Assembly (NCBI RefSeq): GCF_901709675.1
Contig: NC_051098.1
Coordinates: forward strand, 685,500 to 749,499
Length of the DNA stretch: 64,000 nucleotides
DNA from: Syngnathus acus
Lineage: Eukaryota; Chordata; Actinopteri; Syngnathiformes; Syngnathidae
Direction of reading: 5' to 3'
The notes beneath the pieces were generated by a model. That model made no database searches. It had not been told where the DNA came from and saw nothing but the letters and a program-made list of their open reading frames with translations. Positions 43,283 through 55,360 of the stretch are shown piece by piece. A program made the position numbers and the translations under genes. Numbering within the stretch: position 1 is the first letter of the stretch; each line of letters opens with the position of its first letter.

Positions 43283-43605
43283 TTAAAAAAAAAAAAAAAA
43301 GATTAAAGTCCCAATGATCGTCACACACACACCTGGGTGTGGTGAAATTTGTCCTCTGCATTTAACCCATCCCCGTGTGATTTTAATCCATCCCCTGGGG
43401 GAGAGGGGCGCAGTGAGCAGCAGCAGTGCCGCGCTCGGGAATCAGTTGGTGATCTAACCCCCCAATTCCAACCCTTAATGCTGAGTGCCAAGCAGGGAGG
43501 CAATGGGTCCCATTTTTTATAGTCTTTGGTATGACCCGGCCGGGGTTTGAACCCACAACCTTCCAGTCTCAGGGCGGACACTCTACCACTAGGCCACTGA
43601 GCTGG
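43283..43605 (-). mobile_element. tRNA-derived SINE, near full length, in L2 ORF2
   Basis: It runs from an A-rich run and GATTAAAGTCCCAATGATCG to GGTTTGAACCCACAACCTTC ... TAGGCCACTGAGCTGG, with B and A boxes on the minus strand. L2 coding resumes at ATTTAAGATGTGACTTC. The short repeat ATTTAA on both sides may be the target duplication. Confidence 0.85.
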
Positions 43606-43667
43606 CTGATTTAAGATGTGACTTCAAGGTTCTTCTATTAACCTATAAATCATTGCATGGCTTAGTG

Positions 43668-44388
43668 CAGGGGTCGGGAACCTTTTTGACTAAGAGAGCC
43701 ATGAAAGCAAAAAATTTGGAAATTTATTTCAGAGAGCCATATAATATATTTTAAAAGTGAATTCAACTAAATGTCAGTATAATAAGCCTCTGAATTTATT
43801 CTTTTAAATAATGTTATAACACTCACCATTAATGCGACTTCTGGTGCTGCATGGATTTGCTGATGTCTTTGTAGTCGGGTTGGTACTTGGTGAGGTTAAG
43901 CTTCATGCAAGCGTTGAGGCTTTCGTCCGTTAAACGTGATCGTAGGTTGGACTGTGCCGCTTTACATTCGACCGTTTCAACGATGTAATTTTGTCATTGC
44001 AAATTAGACACACCGCAGAACCCGCTCTCTCCACAAAGGCGAATTCTTCGGTCCATTCGTCCTGAAATGTACGATACTCGTCGTCTTTTTTTCTTTTCGC
44101 CATCTTTTTCGTCGAAGGGTTAGCTTTGAGCTAATGACCGAGCAGACGCAGTCTCAGACTGATTCAAAAGGGGGCGTTTACCTGTTTTACCCAGCAACGG
44201 CAAACGTAGGCCAGTATCATCCAATTAAAATAATGGACAATTGCTCCTGCAGCCCTGAACAGGACATGCGCAGTGAAAAATCGATGGATGGATTAAAACA
44301 AGTGAGAATATTTTGTTTTATCTGCGAGCCATATGCAATCATCAAAAGAGCCACATCTGGCTCGCGAGCCATAGGTTCCCGACCCCTG
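43668..44388. mobile_element. hAT non-autonomous element, 8-bp duplication GCTTAGTG
   Basis: The 721-bp element runs CAGGGGTCGGGAACCTTTTT to GGTTCCCGACCCCTG. The flanks GCTTAGTG are identical (43660-43667 and 44389-44396). L2 C-terminal coding (SLHGLV...) continues across it. No transposase is recognised. Confidence 0.9.
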
Positions 44389-44511
44389 GCTTAGTGCCTT
44401 CATATCTCGTCGACCTAGTTGTTCCTTATGTTCTGTCTCGTAACCTTCATTCGTAAAACGCTAGTCTTTTAGTGACACAGAGGGCCAAGAAAATGTCTGC
44501 AGGGTCTAGAG

Positions 44512-46869
44512 CAGGGGTGGGCAAACTTTTTGACTTGCGGGCCAAACTGGGTTCTAAATTTGGACCGGAGGGCCGAACCAGGAGCAGATGGATGTAGTGT
44601 TTGTGTGAAGTAATATAAACGACCTGTAAAGGTCATTGCATAAAAGGTTTTGGCGTTTAGTAGGTAGTAAAGCATGGATATTCAAAAAAAGTTTTTTGAA
44701 AACAAATGCATTTATTAACAGCATTAAAAAAAAAAAATCACTAAAAAACTGCTATCAGTGATTCTCATAAAATACGACCGTTATTATGAATGACAGTCTC
44801 CATCACTTCAGTGCCTGCAGGTCAGATTAATGCAATCTACGTCACTTTTATGAGATCACATTAAACGGCAAACATTCTGACCAAATATATCATCTTGAAG
44901 AATCGGTGAAAGCATACATCCAAATAAAGTAATCAAAACGGCAACACGGTGAGGGGTATCTGAAAATCAGAGCAGAGTTTTAACTCACAAACACCTGGTA
45001 ACAGAGGTGAGGAAACGGGAAACACTTCCTTAAAGTAAGCCTTAAGAACTTTACAGGTTAAGATTAGTCGCAAACAGGTGGTGCATCAATGTCCTTGAGC
45101 ATCCTGCATTGTTTGAAAATGAGAATGGTCACTAGTTTCAATCCCTGCTATTTGTACAAATCATATTCAAAATGCTTTTTTTTACAACAAACTTGAGAGC
45201 CTCCCCTTCATTTTCAGTGGGAACAGTGTTGTTGGTCTCCCTTTTTTGCTAGTGCGTCATAGTCTGGAGTAAAATTTGTTGTGGCAATTCTTAGGAGAGA
45301 TCCGAGATGTTGGTCCGTTTACCTCGATCTGTGACGGGTTGATGTTGATGTTCATGTGGCTGAACGTCACGTCGCGTACGTCGAGCCAAATTGGCCACTC
45401 TTATTTTAAACACTCGGCACTCAGTGTCCACCTTGCTTTTCCTTGGGCGACTCATTTTAATGGAAGGATTCCAGGGGAAGGTTTGTGGGTGGCTTTAGCG
45501 TAAAACTGTATCTGAAATCTCAGCGCGCGAATTACAAGAATGCTGTCGTCACAGCCCACGCTCTAAATTCGGCACTGATACAAATAGAGCGCGAGTGCGC
45601 CATGTCCGTACTACTGAGTACGTACACGCACTAGTGAGTGTGCACCGAGCTTTCTGACACGGCTTCCGGTAGTAAATGCGCAGGCGAGCGGTTCCCCATC
45701 TACTGGGGAAACGCAGTCATTGCAGGCAAAATGACCCAAAAAAATGTTTAATACCGTGATTTTCCATGTAAAATACGCCCCCGTGCATAATACGCACCCT
45801 AAAAATGGCATGTCGATGCTGGAAAAAAGCCTGTACCCATGTATAATACGCACCCAAATTTTGACTCTTACTTAAGTCCGTAAACGTAAAATTATTTCAA
45901 AAAAAGATCATCTTTGGGAACAACCGGATGTTATTCTGCCGGTCAGTATCACTGCGCATGCGCTAGCAAACTCGATAGCGGAGAAATGTTTCGGATTTGT
46001 GTAGGGTACATTGTGACAGCAAACGAGCAGGTGATCGAGCAAGCGTCTGATACGAGAGCATTGTGTTCGTATGGAGCGTGTTTGAAGTGAACAGCAGAGA
46101 AGAAAGGAACAAGGCAAAGTGTTGTGAAATAAAATATTACCTGTAATACGCATTTTGTTATTTGCTGATTGAAACTGCTAATTAAACTGTGAATTGAAAC
46201 TAATAGGTAGAGAACTGAACTCTCGCTCTTTATATCGCTGACGTGTCTTGCGTATCCGTTCTGCGCATACTGTCATGGCGGCCTCCGTATGATATCCGGT
46301 CTGCGATGGAGATTAAAAAACGAACAATATTTGACAATAACACACCATCAAGGATTGCACCATCGCATCAAACGATGTGTCGTCAATTATGAATTTTACT
46401 GACTAAGTGTGTTGGGCAGGATGGCTGAATGCGATGCGCGATTGACGCGTCTTGCGCATCCGTTCTGCGCATACTGTCATGGCGGCCTCCGTATGATATC
46501 CGGTCTGCAATGGAGATTAAAAAACAAACAATATTTGACAATAACACACCATCAAGGATTGCACCATCGCATCAAACGACGTGTCGTCAATTATGAATTT
46601 TACTGACTAAGTGTGTTGGGCAGGATGGCTGAATGCGATGCGCGATTGATAACAAACAAGAAGAAAGGTGTGATTTCAAGTTTTATTTCAAGGGAGATTT
46701 TCTTCAAAAATTGTTGTACCCATGCATAATGCGCACCCCAGATTTTAGGACAATAAATTTGTTAAATTTTGCGCATTATGCATGGGAAATCACGGTAATA
46801 CAATTTATTCAGGGTTGGCGGGCCGGATTAAATTATATTATTATTATATAATTAGTTTGCCCATTCCTG
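44512..46869. mobile_element. hAT element, 8-bp duplication GTCTAGAG, with nested element
   Basis: It runs CAGGGGTGGGCAAACTTTTT to AGTTTGCCCATTCCTG, flanked by identical GTCTAGAG (44504-44511 and 46870-46877). It contains a complete TA-flanked transposon (45754-46795). Its own interior has no readable transposase. It is inserted in L2 ORF2 C-terminal codons. Confidence 0.9.
45754..46795 (-). mobile_element. TA-flanked CCGTGATTTTCC element, copy with internal duplication
   Basis: The TIRs are CCGTGATTTTCCATGTAAAA and GCATGGGAAATCACGG with TA on both sides. The core (minus 46153-45908) matches the short ORF region of sister copies. A 204-bp tandem duplication lies at 46241-46444 and 46445-46648. 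It lacks the SINE piece. Confidence 0.8.
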
Positions 46870-47511
46870 GTCTAGAGCATTTTCTATTCGGGCTCCAGAG
46901 CTTTGGAATGCCCTACCAATGGATATTAGAACTGCTACCTCACTAGAAACATTTAAGACACGTTTAAAGACACATTTCTATGATATGGGCTTTAATTAGT
47001 AGTAGTGGCCGAATCGGCTGGAGTTTGTTTTCGCTCCCTCTCCCCATCCCCCCTCCCCCCAGCCCTCCCCGGCTGGGGAGGTGGTTAGGTGGCACCCAAG
47101 CTGACAGCGGCTACCTGGATTCTCGTGGACCAATTCAGGATGAGGGAACTGCAGCTTACCCTCCTCGAAGACACTGCCAGGACAATCGAGGGCACCTCCG
47201 GCAGCTCTTCGCTTTGACTTGGACATCCACTTTTTCATTGATTTTCATATTACGTATTTTATGTGCCCTCTCTGCATCCATTGCAGCCTGGTGATCCTGA
47301 AAGGGGCATCCTTCCATTTGTGGTCCCTTCTCAAGGTTTCTCATTTTTCCCCTGGTTGGGTTTTTTTGAGTTTTTCCTTGCCCTTTTGGGAGCTTAAGAT
47401 CAGGGGATGCTTTGAGAAAAATTGTCAATTGTTTGTCTATGTGAAGCCCTTTGAGACTGCTTGTGATTTAGGGATATACAAATAAACTTGACTTGACTTG
47501 ACTTGAAGAAG

Positions 47512-47960
47512 AGCATCACGGTAGAAGGAGATGTGTTGTTTTAAGGCTTCAGCGTGGACGGTGAGACGGGTTCTTTTGTAGAGGCGTTCAAATTGACGTT
47601 TGTTTCATGGAGCGGAGTTCCGGGTGTACCAGGGGGCAGAGTTGGTGAATGAGACAGAGGAGGTTTTCCAGCAGGCTAGGGAGTCAAGGGAGTCAGAAAG
47701 GATGTTATTGAGCACGATGGCGAAGTCATCAGGGGAAGAGGGGGTGGGGTCAGAGGGAAGAACAGACGATATGAGCTGGCAGAGTGTGAGTGGGTTTTCC
47801 TGTCTTGATGTTGCGGTCGAAGATGGTGCGTTTTGTGGGATTATGAGGTGAGGGTAGAGGGGAGGAGAAGAGGATGCAGAGATGATCAGACAGTGGGAAG
47901 GCAAGAGGATGGGGGTTGGATAAGACTGGGAAGGAGGAGCAGACTATATCCAGAAACATC
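47512..47960 (-). mobile_element. L2-like LINE, 5' continuation of 35397-37757
   Basis: Minus-strand frames encode endonuclease-to-pre-RT sequence (FSSPLPSPHNPTKRTIFD, LACWKTSSVSFTNSAPWYT), which leads into FYRDAL at the junction with the inserted L2. Upstream endonuclease motifs are not present to the right of 47960, so the element is 5'-truncated there. Confidence 0.7.
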
Positions 47961-49376
47961 CAGAAATAAATTGCTGTCTCAGGACAAAAGGATAATACTG
48001 ATTCCTTATTTATCTACATGTGCATAAGGGTATTCAGGGTTTCAGGCTGGAAACTTGTGCGGCATACTGTTTTTACACAGTTCATGCTGGAAAATACTCT
48101 CTCATAAATGGCTGTTAATGGACTTAGTGTCAGCATTAATTTCACAAACAACGCATGGAACAGGTTTTCAGGATTCTCAGATAAGAGCTCTTCTACAAGG
48201 TGTCTAGTTTGCTACCACGGTGTGCTGAAAGCCACATTTTTGGATCTGGAATGAATTAGCAGAACTTTTCCCATCTAATAAATTAAACACGACCATCTGT
48301 TCTTTTCGTCATCCTTCTGTTTTTTTCTTCATTTTGTATACCCAGAAGTTTGCTTCATACACATGATCATATTATGACATGTGAGTATTTTCAACAAGGT
48401 TCTTCGAGTTTTGAAGTAGTTTATTTGATATAGACCATTATCAGCCGTCTGTCAGAGGTGAGGCCTACCTGACAGTGTGGCTTGACAAACAATAAGTGAG
48501 ATAGGGGAAGTGAGAAGTTCACAAATTAATAAATGTAAAGACATTGTGGTTTTCTGCAACATTAACAGCTGTGCAGCATTTTTTTCCTCCATCCCTCCAC
48601 ATTGATTAGTCAGATGACCAGTCCGCATCTAATGCTGCTTATTTTCTTGAAACTATGGCACTTTCACTTTCAGATGTTGAAAATGACACATACTATATGC
48701 ACAGCTTATTTCGTCAAACGTTGTTGCTGTAGCGACATGCTGTTTGCCAAGAAAAATTATGCTGAGTTTTTTTCTAACATTCATGAAAGCTTATGAAACT
48801 TGCACGCACATGAGGCCTGGAAAAGCAATAGGGGGTGCTTTTATGATTTAAAAAGAAGGCTCACAAGCACACCCTAGAAATATTCAACCAAGCAGCCCCG
48901 TTTCACTGCTTTTTCACTCATGTCCATGAAAACTGGGAGGCATATGTAACAGCCCAAAACCTACGCCAAAAGTCTCTTGGAGCCATATCTTCAACCTAAC
49001 AGAATGTCCACCACTATTAGCTGATGTACTTCTCCTTGAGGGTTATATGATATTATATGATTTCGCTGAGGAGTGTTTAGGCTTTGATTATGAATGAATG
49101 AATGAATTCCTTTATTGTTATTTATTATATGTTTAAACAAGCGTGTAATGTTTTGTCAAAGGCTACTTCTTGAGACACACATAAGAAAATATGTTAGTGA
49201 ACATCTAACAAAATCTAGAATCAGGCCTGGGCCAGTTTAAAAATAAATATTCAATTCCATTGTACGTGTACCCCGAAGGAATGGGAAGGCCTTCATAGCT
49301 GCTTATTACTTTTGTTTTTTCTGTGAAATAATACTGGTCACAGCATTGTTATTAACATTTGTTTCATATATTGCAG
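47961..49376 (+). other. brip1: Rest of BRIP1 giant intron
   Basis: AT-rich DNA. A short frame at 48602-48796 has no recognised domain. A (GAATGAAT) run is at 49092. The acceptor upstream of exon e has a plain T-rich tract (ATTTGTTTCATATATTGCAG). Confidence 0.5.
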
Positions 49377-49531
49377 CAAAACATGGCTGCAGTGCTTGAA
49401 AAGGAGGAGATTATAGGATTTATAAATGGCAAAGATAACATGATGCAGGTCCCAACGATAAGCTCATCATCATCCAGTATCCTCAAAGGACTCTTCATGG
49501 TTCTTGACTTTCTCTACAGAGACAACTGCAG
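49377..49531 (+). CDS. brip1: BRIP1 internal exon e
   Basis: This 155-nt exon has acceptor TTCATATATTGCAG and donor GTTTGA. It encodes AAVLEKEEIIGFINGKDNMM ... ILKGLFMVLDFLYRDNCR, aligning with the human AVLQKEEKI ... LKGLFMVLDYLFRQNSR region. It ends with AG of a split Arg codon. Confidence 0.92.
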
Positions 49532-49659
49532 GTTTGAGTCATTCCAAAACATAAAAGCAAATCTATGGAATTTTAAAATATCATAAAATACACATTGCTA
49601 TTATTGCTGACAATTTCCATCCATTTAGCAATCGACTGTACTGCTTGTCCCTCGTGATG

Positions 49660-49678
49660 TGTGCATGTGTGTGCGTGC

Positions 49679-49746
<68 letters not shown>

Positions 49747-49895
49747 ATGTGTGTGGGGGGGTGCGTGTGTGTGTGTCTGTGTGTGTGTGTGTGTGTGCAT
49801 GTGTGTGGGGGGGTGCGTGTGTATGTGTCTGTGTGTGTGCTGGTGTGCGTGTGTGTTTGCGCGCCTGCGTGTTTGTTTGCGCGTGTGTGTGGGTG
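49660..49895. repeat. (GT)n microsatellite at an exon acceptor
   Basis: A long perfect (GT) run at 49681-49744 is followed by interrupted GT/GGGGG units to about 49895, ending 12 bp before the BRIP1 exon at 49907. Cys/Val-repeat and His/Thr-repeat frames across it are artefacts. Confidence 0.95.
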
Positions 49896-49906
49896 GGTAT
49901 TTGTAG

Positions 49907-50084
49907 GTATTCTGAAGACTACAGAGTTGTACTTCAAAAGACATATTCTTGGATAAGGAAAGACATGTCCAACATGAGTGACGCGCAGGGCTTCATGGCC
50001 CAACATGGTCAAACGCAACACCCAAGAGTCAGAGGGAAGACTGGATCTCTGTCACTAAATTTCTGGTGTCTCAATCCTGCTGTG
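49907..50084 (+). CDS. brip1: BRIP1 internal exon f
   Basis: The 178-nt exon encodes [20 protein letters not shown], a variable linker, and [12 protein letters not shown], which is strongly conserved in BRIP1. Its donor is GTGAGA. The acceptor (GGGTATTTGTAG) directly follows about 240 bp of (GT)n-rich DNA, which replaces a normal pyrimidine tract. Later exons (helicase motifs III-VI) are not visible before the window end, so the gene either continues beyond it or its remaining exons were missed. Confidence 0.93.
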
Positions 50085-50338
50085 GTGAGATTACCTATGT
50101 ACTTGGTATGATGTTTGCTACATTTCATTTCAAAGTACCTTAGATGAAGTATTAAATGGAGATATCCCAAAAGCTGTTGTTCTTTCAAGCATATACAGTT
50201 TTTTATTTTTTATTTTTATTTAACCTTTATTTACCCAGGCAAACAATTAAGAACAAGTTCTTATTTACAACTATGGCCTGACCCAAAGAACAATGGCTCT
50301 TTGAGGGGCGTGGGGGATGGAGTGCTAAAAACTAAATA

Positions 50339-51027
50339 CCGTTTTTTTCCGTGTATAATACGCAAAATTTAACTAATTTATTGTCCTAAAATCTGGGGTG
50401 CGCATTATACATGGGTACAATTTTTTTTTAAAAACAATCAGCAAATAACAAAATGCGTATTACAGGTAATATTTTATTTCACAACACTTTGCCTTGTTCC
50501 TTTCGTCTCTGCTGTTCACTTCAAACACGCTCCATACGAACGCAATGCTCTCGTATCAGACGCTTGCTCGATCACCTGCTCGTTTGCTGTCACAATGTAC
50601 CCTACACAAATCCGAAACATTTGTTGCGGCTCCGAGTCACGACGAGGGGCAAGTTTTGGTTTCCAAGGGTGTTTTTATTCCTCTTCAACGTCTCTCCCAT
50701 ACAGAGCCGCCTTTTTCACATGTCCGCACGTCACTTTCCTCTCTTTTCATCTGATCGCGGTGGTGCCTTTACGGGCAGTCGGAGAAATCAACGCCAACAA
50801 AAAAATACATCCAGCCTAGTTAGGACCATACCAAAGACTATAAAAATGGGACCCATTGCCTCCCTGCGTGTGTGACGATCATTGGGACTTAAAAAAAATA
50901 AAAAAATAAAAAAAAAATAAAAATTGGGTGCGTATTATACATGGGTACAGGCTTTTTTCCAGCATCAACATGCCATTGTTAGGGTGCGTATTATACATGG
51001 GGGCGTATTATACACGGAAAAAAACGG
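50339..51027 (+). mobile_element. TA-flanked CCGTTTTTTTCC element, shortest copy
   Basis: The 689-bp element runs CCGTTTTTTTCCGTGTATAATACG to ATTATACACGGAAAAAAACGG with TA on both sides. The core is almost identical to 18109-19061, including the SINE piece (50835-50895). It is inserted in the 3' region of the I/Nimb-like LINE. Confidence 0.85.
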
Positions 51028-52191
51028 TAAATACATAAAACAAGGTTATATAAATACACAATCAAAAATAAAGAACAACAACCAAGAACAATAAAACTAT
51101 ACAATATAACATATTTAAACTAACAGCTGCAAGAGTCGATTAAAACTTGTTGCAATTTTTGTTTGAAAACTGTAAATGATGTGATGACATTGAATTTAAG
51201 GGTATTTTGCATAGTATTCCAATCATAAGCTGCAGAGAAATGGAAGGAGTTTCGACTAAAAACTGTACGTGCTTTGGGTATGGTGAATTTAATAAGATTA
51301 CTGGACCTTAGATTGAGGGAACAATGATGACGGTGCAGGAGGGAGGAAAGATAAGGAGGTGACATCCCGAGTATGGATTTGTAAATGAGGTGAAACCAAT
51401 GGTGAAGTTGTCGCGTGTGGAGTGATGTCCAATCAATTAATTTATACAAATCACAGTGGTGAGTGGAGAAGTGCACACCTATGGCGAAGCGGATAGGGGA
51501 GTGGTGAAGAGGGTCCAGTTTATTGAGAGTGGAGTGGGATGCCATCCTATAGATGGTGTCGCCATAATAAAAAATGGGCAGGATGGTCATTTTGACAAGA
51601 GAGTGTCTTGCTGCACGAGTGAAGGAGGCCATATTGCGATAGAGGAAGCTAAGACGAGATTTTACTTTTGACTGTAGGTGTTTTATGTGGGTAATGAAGG
51701 AGAGGGACCTCCTTATATAAACCAAGATATTTGTAACAATTTACAAACTTGAGTTCAGTGCCATCTGCACAAAATATTTTAGGGGTATTGTTGGGAGCAC
51801 GAGACCGGTTAAAAATTATGCATTTGGTTTTCTTAGTGTTAAGAAGGAGATGGAGATTATGGAAATATTGTTTAACGGAGGTGAAGCTAAGTTGTAATGA
51901 GGATGCTGCAGAATGGAGAGAAGGACCTTCAGAGTATAGGATATTATCATTAGCATAAAGGTGGATCTTTGAACTGCTGACATACTTGACTACATCATTA
52001 ATGTAAATGGAGAACAGCAACGGGCCTAGGATTGAGCCTTGAGGAACCCCTTTGGAGATGGTGAGAGGGTCAGAAAGAATATTTTCCAATTTAATTTGCT
52101 GGAGTCAATTATTTAGGTAGCTGGCAAACCAATCACATGCCTGTGATGACAGGCCAATAATAGAGAGCCTCTGCAGGAGGATGGAATAGAT

Positions 52192-53304
52192 CAGGGGTGG
52201 CCAACCAGTCAGAGACTAAGAGCCACATTTTTTACTGTGTCATCGCAAAGAGCCACATCATACACATGAGCACAGATGAACCCCCCCCCCCCCCCCACAC
52301 ACACACACACGCACACAAACACGCACGCGCGCGCACACGCACACGCACACACACGCACACACACACACACCCCTCTGGTCAGCCAAATTTATTGTGTGAC
52401 ATTATTATGTCACGCACCAACATGATGACAAATTGACTTCTACAGTACTAAAACCACAGACCAAAGACCACATTTTCAACAATGAATATTGTGTGCATTG
52501 TCTCACACAGACAAACTCTCAGTTCAACAAATTCCACAAACAAAAACATAAGTTTTTTCACTTACTATGTGTGGCGGGACAGACCATTCGTTTGAGTTCG
52601 TCGTTTTCAGGAGACAAGATTTCAATAACGTCACTGAGGCATATTTTAACGAACTCCACTTCATTGTATGGCTTTTTAGCCCGTGCAATGTTCCAAGCCA
52701 GTTGAAACAATGCAAGTGTGACAGTCTCTGAGTGCTTCGTAATTTTTTTGAAAAACTGTACCTATTTTTCTGCCTGACTTTTCAAAGTCTCCAAACTTGT
52801 GCTTGCGAAATTCAGTCCCTTTTGCAAAGTCCTTATCGATATTGGCATGAAGTGAGCTGAAGTGGCGCTGACCATTTGAAGCTTTTAAATGCGCCAATGA
52901 CGTCCGACATATCAGGCAGAATGGCTTGCCATAGCGTTCAACAAAAAACAACTTTAACTCTGTTAAAAACGTCCTGTGTTCATCGTCATATATTCGTTTA
53001 GCTGTGCATTTTTTCCTTGCCATTTTGGCAAGCGTCTTGTCAGCTTTTCTGGACCTAATGGGCCCCCGTAGTCACAGTCGCCATCCATTAAAAAGCCAGC
53101 AAAACCAATCGCTCTGTTTGTCCCTCCTCCTTTGCGGGATTTCACCTCACGCGCATGCGCGTTTGACCAAAATACCATATTGAACTCAAGCGAAGCAAAT
53201 ACGCACGAAAAATAAACACAAATGTTGATATGAACGTAAAAGAGCCGCATGAAACTAGCCAAAGAGCCGCATGCGGCTCGCGAGCCGCGGGTTGGCCACC
53301 GCTG
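52192..53304 (-). mobile_element. hAT element CAGGGGTGGCCAACC, complete ends, 8-bp duplication GAATAGAT
   Basis: This 1113-bp element has the flanks GAATAGAT at 52184-52191 and 53305-53312. It ends in GGGTTGGCCACCGCTG. A (CA)n-rich tract lies at 52281-52372. A transposase N-terminal fragment (minus 53023-52676, MARKKCTAKRIYDDEHR) has a finger CLICRTSLAH and then a frame shift; downstream frames read FQLAWNIAR-type sequence. It is inserted in the LINE between RT core and RT start. Confidence 0.9.
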
Positions 53305-54512
53305 GAATAGATGATGAGGTCAAAGGCTTTAGTCAGGTCAATGAAGGCAGCAACACAAATCTACTTGGAATCCAGGGAAGTAATGATATCGTCTAGGTCT
53401 AGGACCTTCAAAGTAGCTGTCGTCCATCCATAGCCAGGCCGGAACCCAGACTGCAGTTCGGACAGGATGTTATTTGAGGCCAAAAAAAGACTGAGCTGTT
53501 TCTGGACCAGTTTTTCTAAGACCTTAGCCAAGCAGGGCAGGATGGCAATAGGTCTATAACAGTTGGGGTCAGAGCCAGAACCTCCTTTAAAGAGTGGAGT
53601 AATCAATGCGGATTTCCGGTCTGGAGGAAAGACAGACAACTCCAGGGACATATTAAAAGCCGTGAGATGGGGGCAGCAATAATGGGAGCAGCAATTTTTA
53701 AAAATCTTGGGTCCAGCTTAGAGAGTTCCTCAAAAACATCTGAGGTCAGGATGGGTCTAAAGGAGAACCTCACCGGGCTAGAAGACATAGATGTATGTAA
53801 AATGGCAGCGGTGGGGGGTATGACTGGGAGGTTAATAGCTGAATTAACAAAATGTTGATTTAAAAGAGAGGCTATAAGAAACTTATTGGTAACAACAGTG
53901 TCACCAAAAGTCATAGCACTGGGAAATAGGGGAGGTGTCAATTTATTTTCCATGGATTTGACTGTTTTCCAAAATGTTTTGGCGTCAGAGAAACAGGATG
54001 CAAATTTATCCAGAAAATAGGTGACTTTGGTTTTTCTGATTGCCTGTGTACATTTGTTTTTACATTGCCGAAAAGCAAGCCAATCACTTGGCGACTGGGA
54101 GGAACGTGCTTTCCGCCATAAGGTGTTCTTTTGACGGATTAACACAGCCAGATCTCGGGAAAACCAGGGACTGCAGCGGTCTTTAATTCGTAGTTTAATG
54201 AGCGGAGCATGTTTGTTGATGATCGGTTTGAAGTAGGACCAGGCAGCCTCTACAGTAGAAAAAGTGTTATTTTTTTCCCACCACACTGCAGCAATGTCCT
54301 GGAGAAAGGCGTCTAGGTTAAACTTTTTCAGGGAGCGTTTATAGACCATCACGGGTGGGCGTTTAACCGAAGAACCAGAGCTTATGCAAGCAATAGCACG
54401 ATGATCACTCAGATCTTAGCTAAAAACACCAGTCTTATAATTAGAGGGAGCGCTTGTAAGGATAACATCTAACAGTGTGGCAGAAGAAGGAGATTTCAGG
54501 TTATGTCTAGTA

Positions 54513-54840
54513 CAGGGGTGGCCAACCCGCGGCTCCTTGCCGGGTTTCATGCGGCTCCTTTACATTCATATCAACATTTGTGGGTTTATTTGTTTGTTTG
54601 TTTGTTTGTTTGTTTTTGTGCGTGTTCGCTTCGCTTGAGTTCAATATGGTATTTTCGTCAAACGCTGCGTGTTTGCTTCGCTTCGCTTGAGTTCAATATG
54701 GTATTTTCGTCAAACGCGCATGCGCATGAGGTGAAATCCCGCAAAGGAGGAGGGGCAAACCCATTCGGGGGGGATGTGGCTCTTTGCGGTACACAGTAAA
54801 AAAATGTGGCTCTTCGTCTCTGACTGGTTGGCCACCCCTG
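54513..54840. mobile_element. Short hAT element CAGGGGTGGCCAACC, 328 bp
   Basis: It begins CAGGGGTGGCCAACCCGCGG and ends TGACTGGTTGGCCACCCCTG. The flanks are GTCTAGTA (54505-54512) and GTCTAGTG (54841-54848), a 7/8 match. It contains (TTTG)n at 54590-54618 and a local direct repeat (TCGCTTGAGTTCAATATGG twice). It is an internally deleted relative of 52192-53304. Confidence 0.85.
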
Positions 54841-55360
54841 GTCTAGTGGGTTCAGATATAATCTGAAAGAGGTTTAGGGCATCAAATTGTTGCACAACCA
54901 GTTCCGGTGGGTTAGTCATATCCCGATTTAGATCACCTAAAAGAATGAACTCAGAGGAGATATGTGGGGCCAAGAGTTCACTGAGGGTAGTTAAAGATGA
55001 GACAGGGGCAGAAGGTGGTCTGTAGCAGACAGCAACAGAAAGGGAGAAGTTATTAGACAGTTTTATCTTTACCACTAATAATTCCAATAGCTTAGGGACA
55101 GACCTTGATCGGGAAACAGTACATTGCAGATGGTCTTTAATATATAAAGCAACACCACCCCCTTTGGTGGCTCTGTCCTGACGGAAAACAATGTAACCTG
55201 GTATAGAAATGACAGAATTGACTACTTTTTCCAAGCCATGATTCTGAAATAGCAAGAACACCAGGAGTAGCAGTATGAATCCATGATTTCAACAAATCAA
55301 ATGTGGGTAACAGGCTGCGAATGTTAATGACAAATTAGAAACATTCTGATTAAGAAGAGC

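Larger units (their letters stand above)
37758..47511 (+). mobile_element. L2 LINE, plus strand, with multiple nested insertions
   Basis: The 5' end is near TAGAGCGCCGCAGCG at 37758 and the 3' tail is (CTTGA)n at 47487-47511. Imperfect 11-bp duplications, AGAGCGTCACG at left and AGAGCATCACG at right, flank it. It inserts in a minus-strand L2-like LINE whose frame (FYRDAL ... RGKPEPEILAAKSAHF) is otherwise continuous. It carries ORF1 (38937-39692), endonuclease and RT pieces (40080-43282) and ORF2 C-terminal codons to about 46990. Insertions within it are listed separately. Confidence 0.8.
30665..49376 (+). other. brip1: BRIP1 giant intron filled with nested transposons
   Basis: It runs from GTATGC at 30665 to TTGCAG at 49376. 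Identified contents: L2 3' end (30971-31590), hAT/BED fragment with SINE (31591-32440), TA-flanked element (32478-33895), GC-rich minisatellite (34143-34345), and nested LINEs (35397-47960). The corresponding vertebrate BRIP1 introns vary in size. Here insertions explain most of the length. Confidence 0.8.

Noticed and set aside
49573-50111. Long His/Thr- and Cys/Val-repeat ORFs
   Set aside because: They are (GT)n read in different frames, apart from the true BRIP1 exon at 49907-50084.
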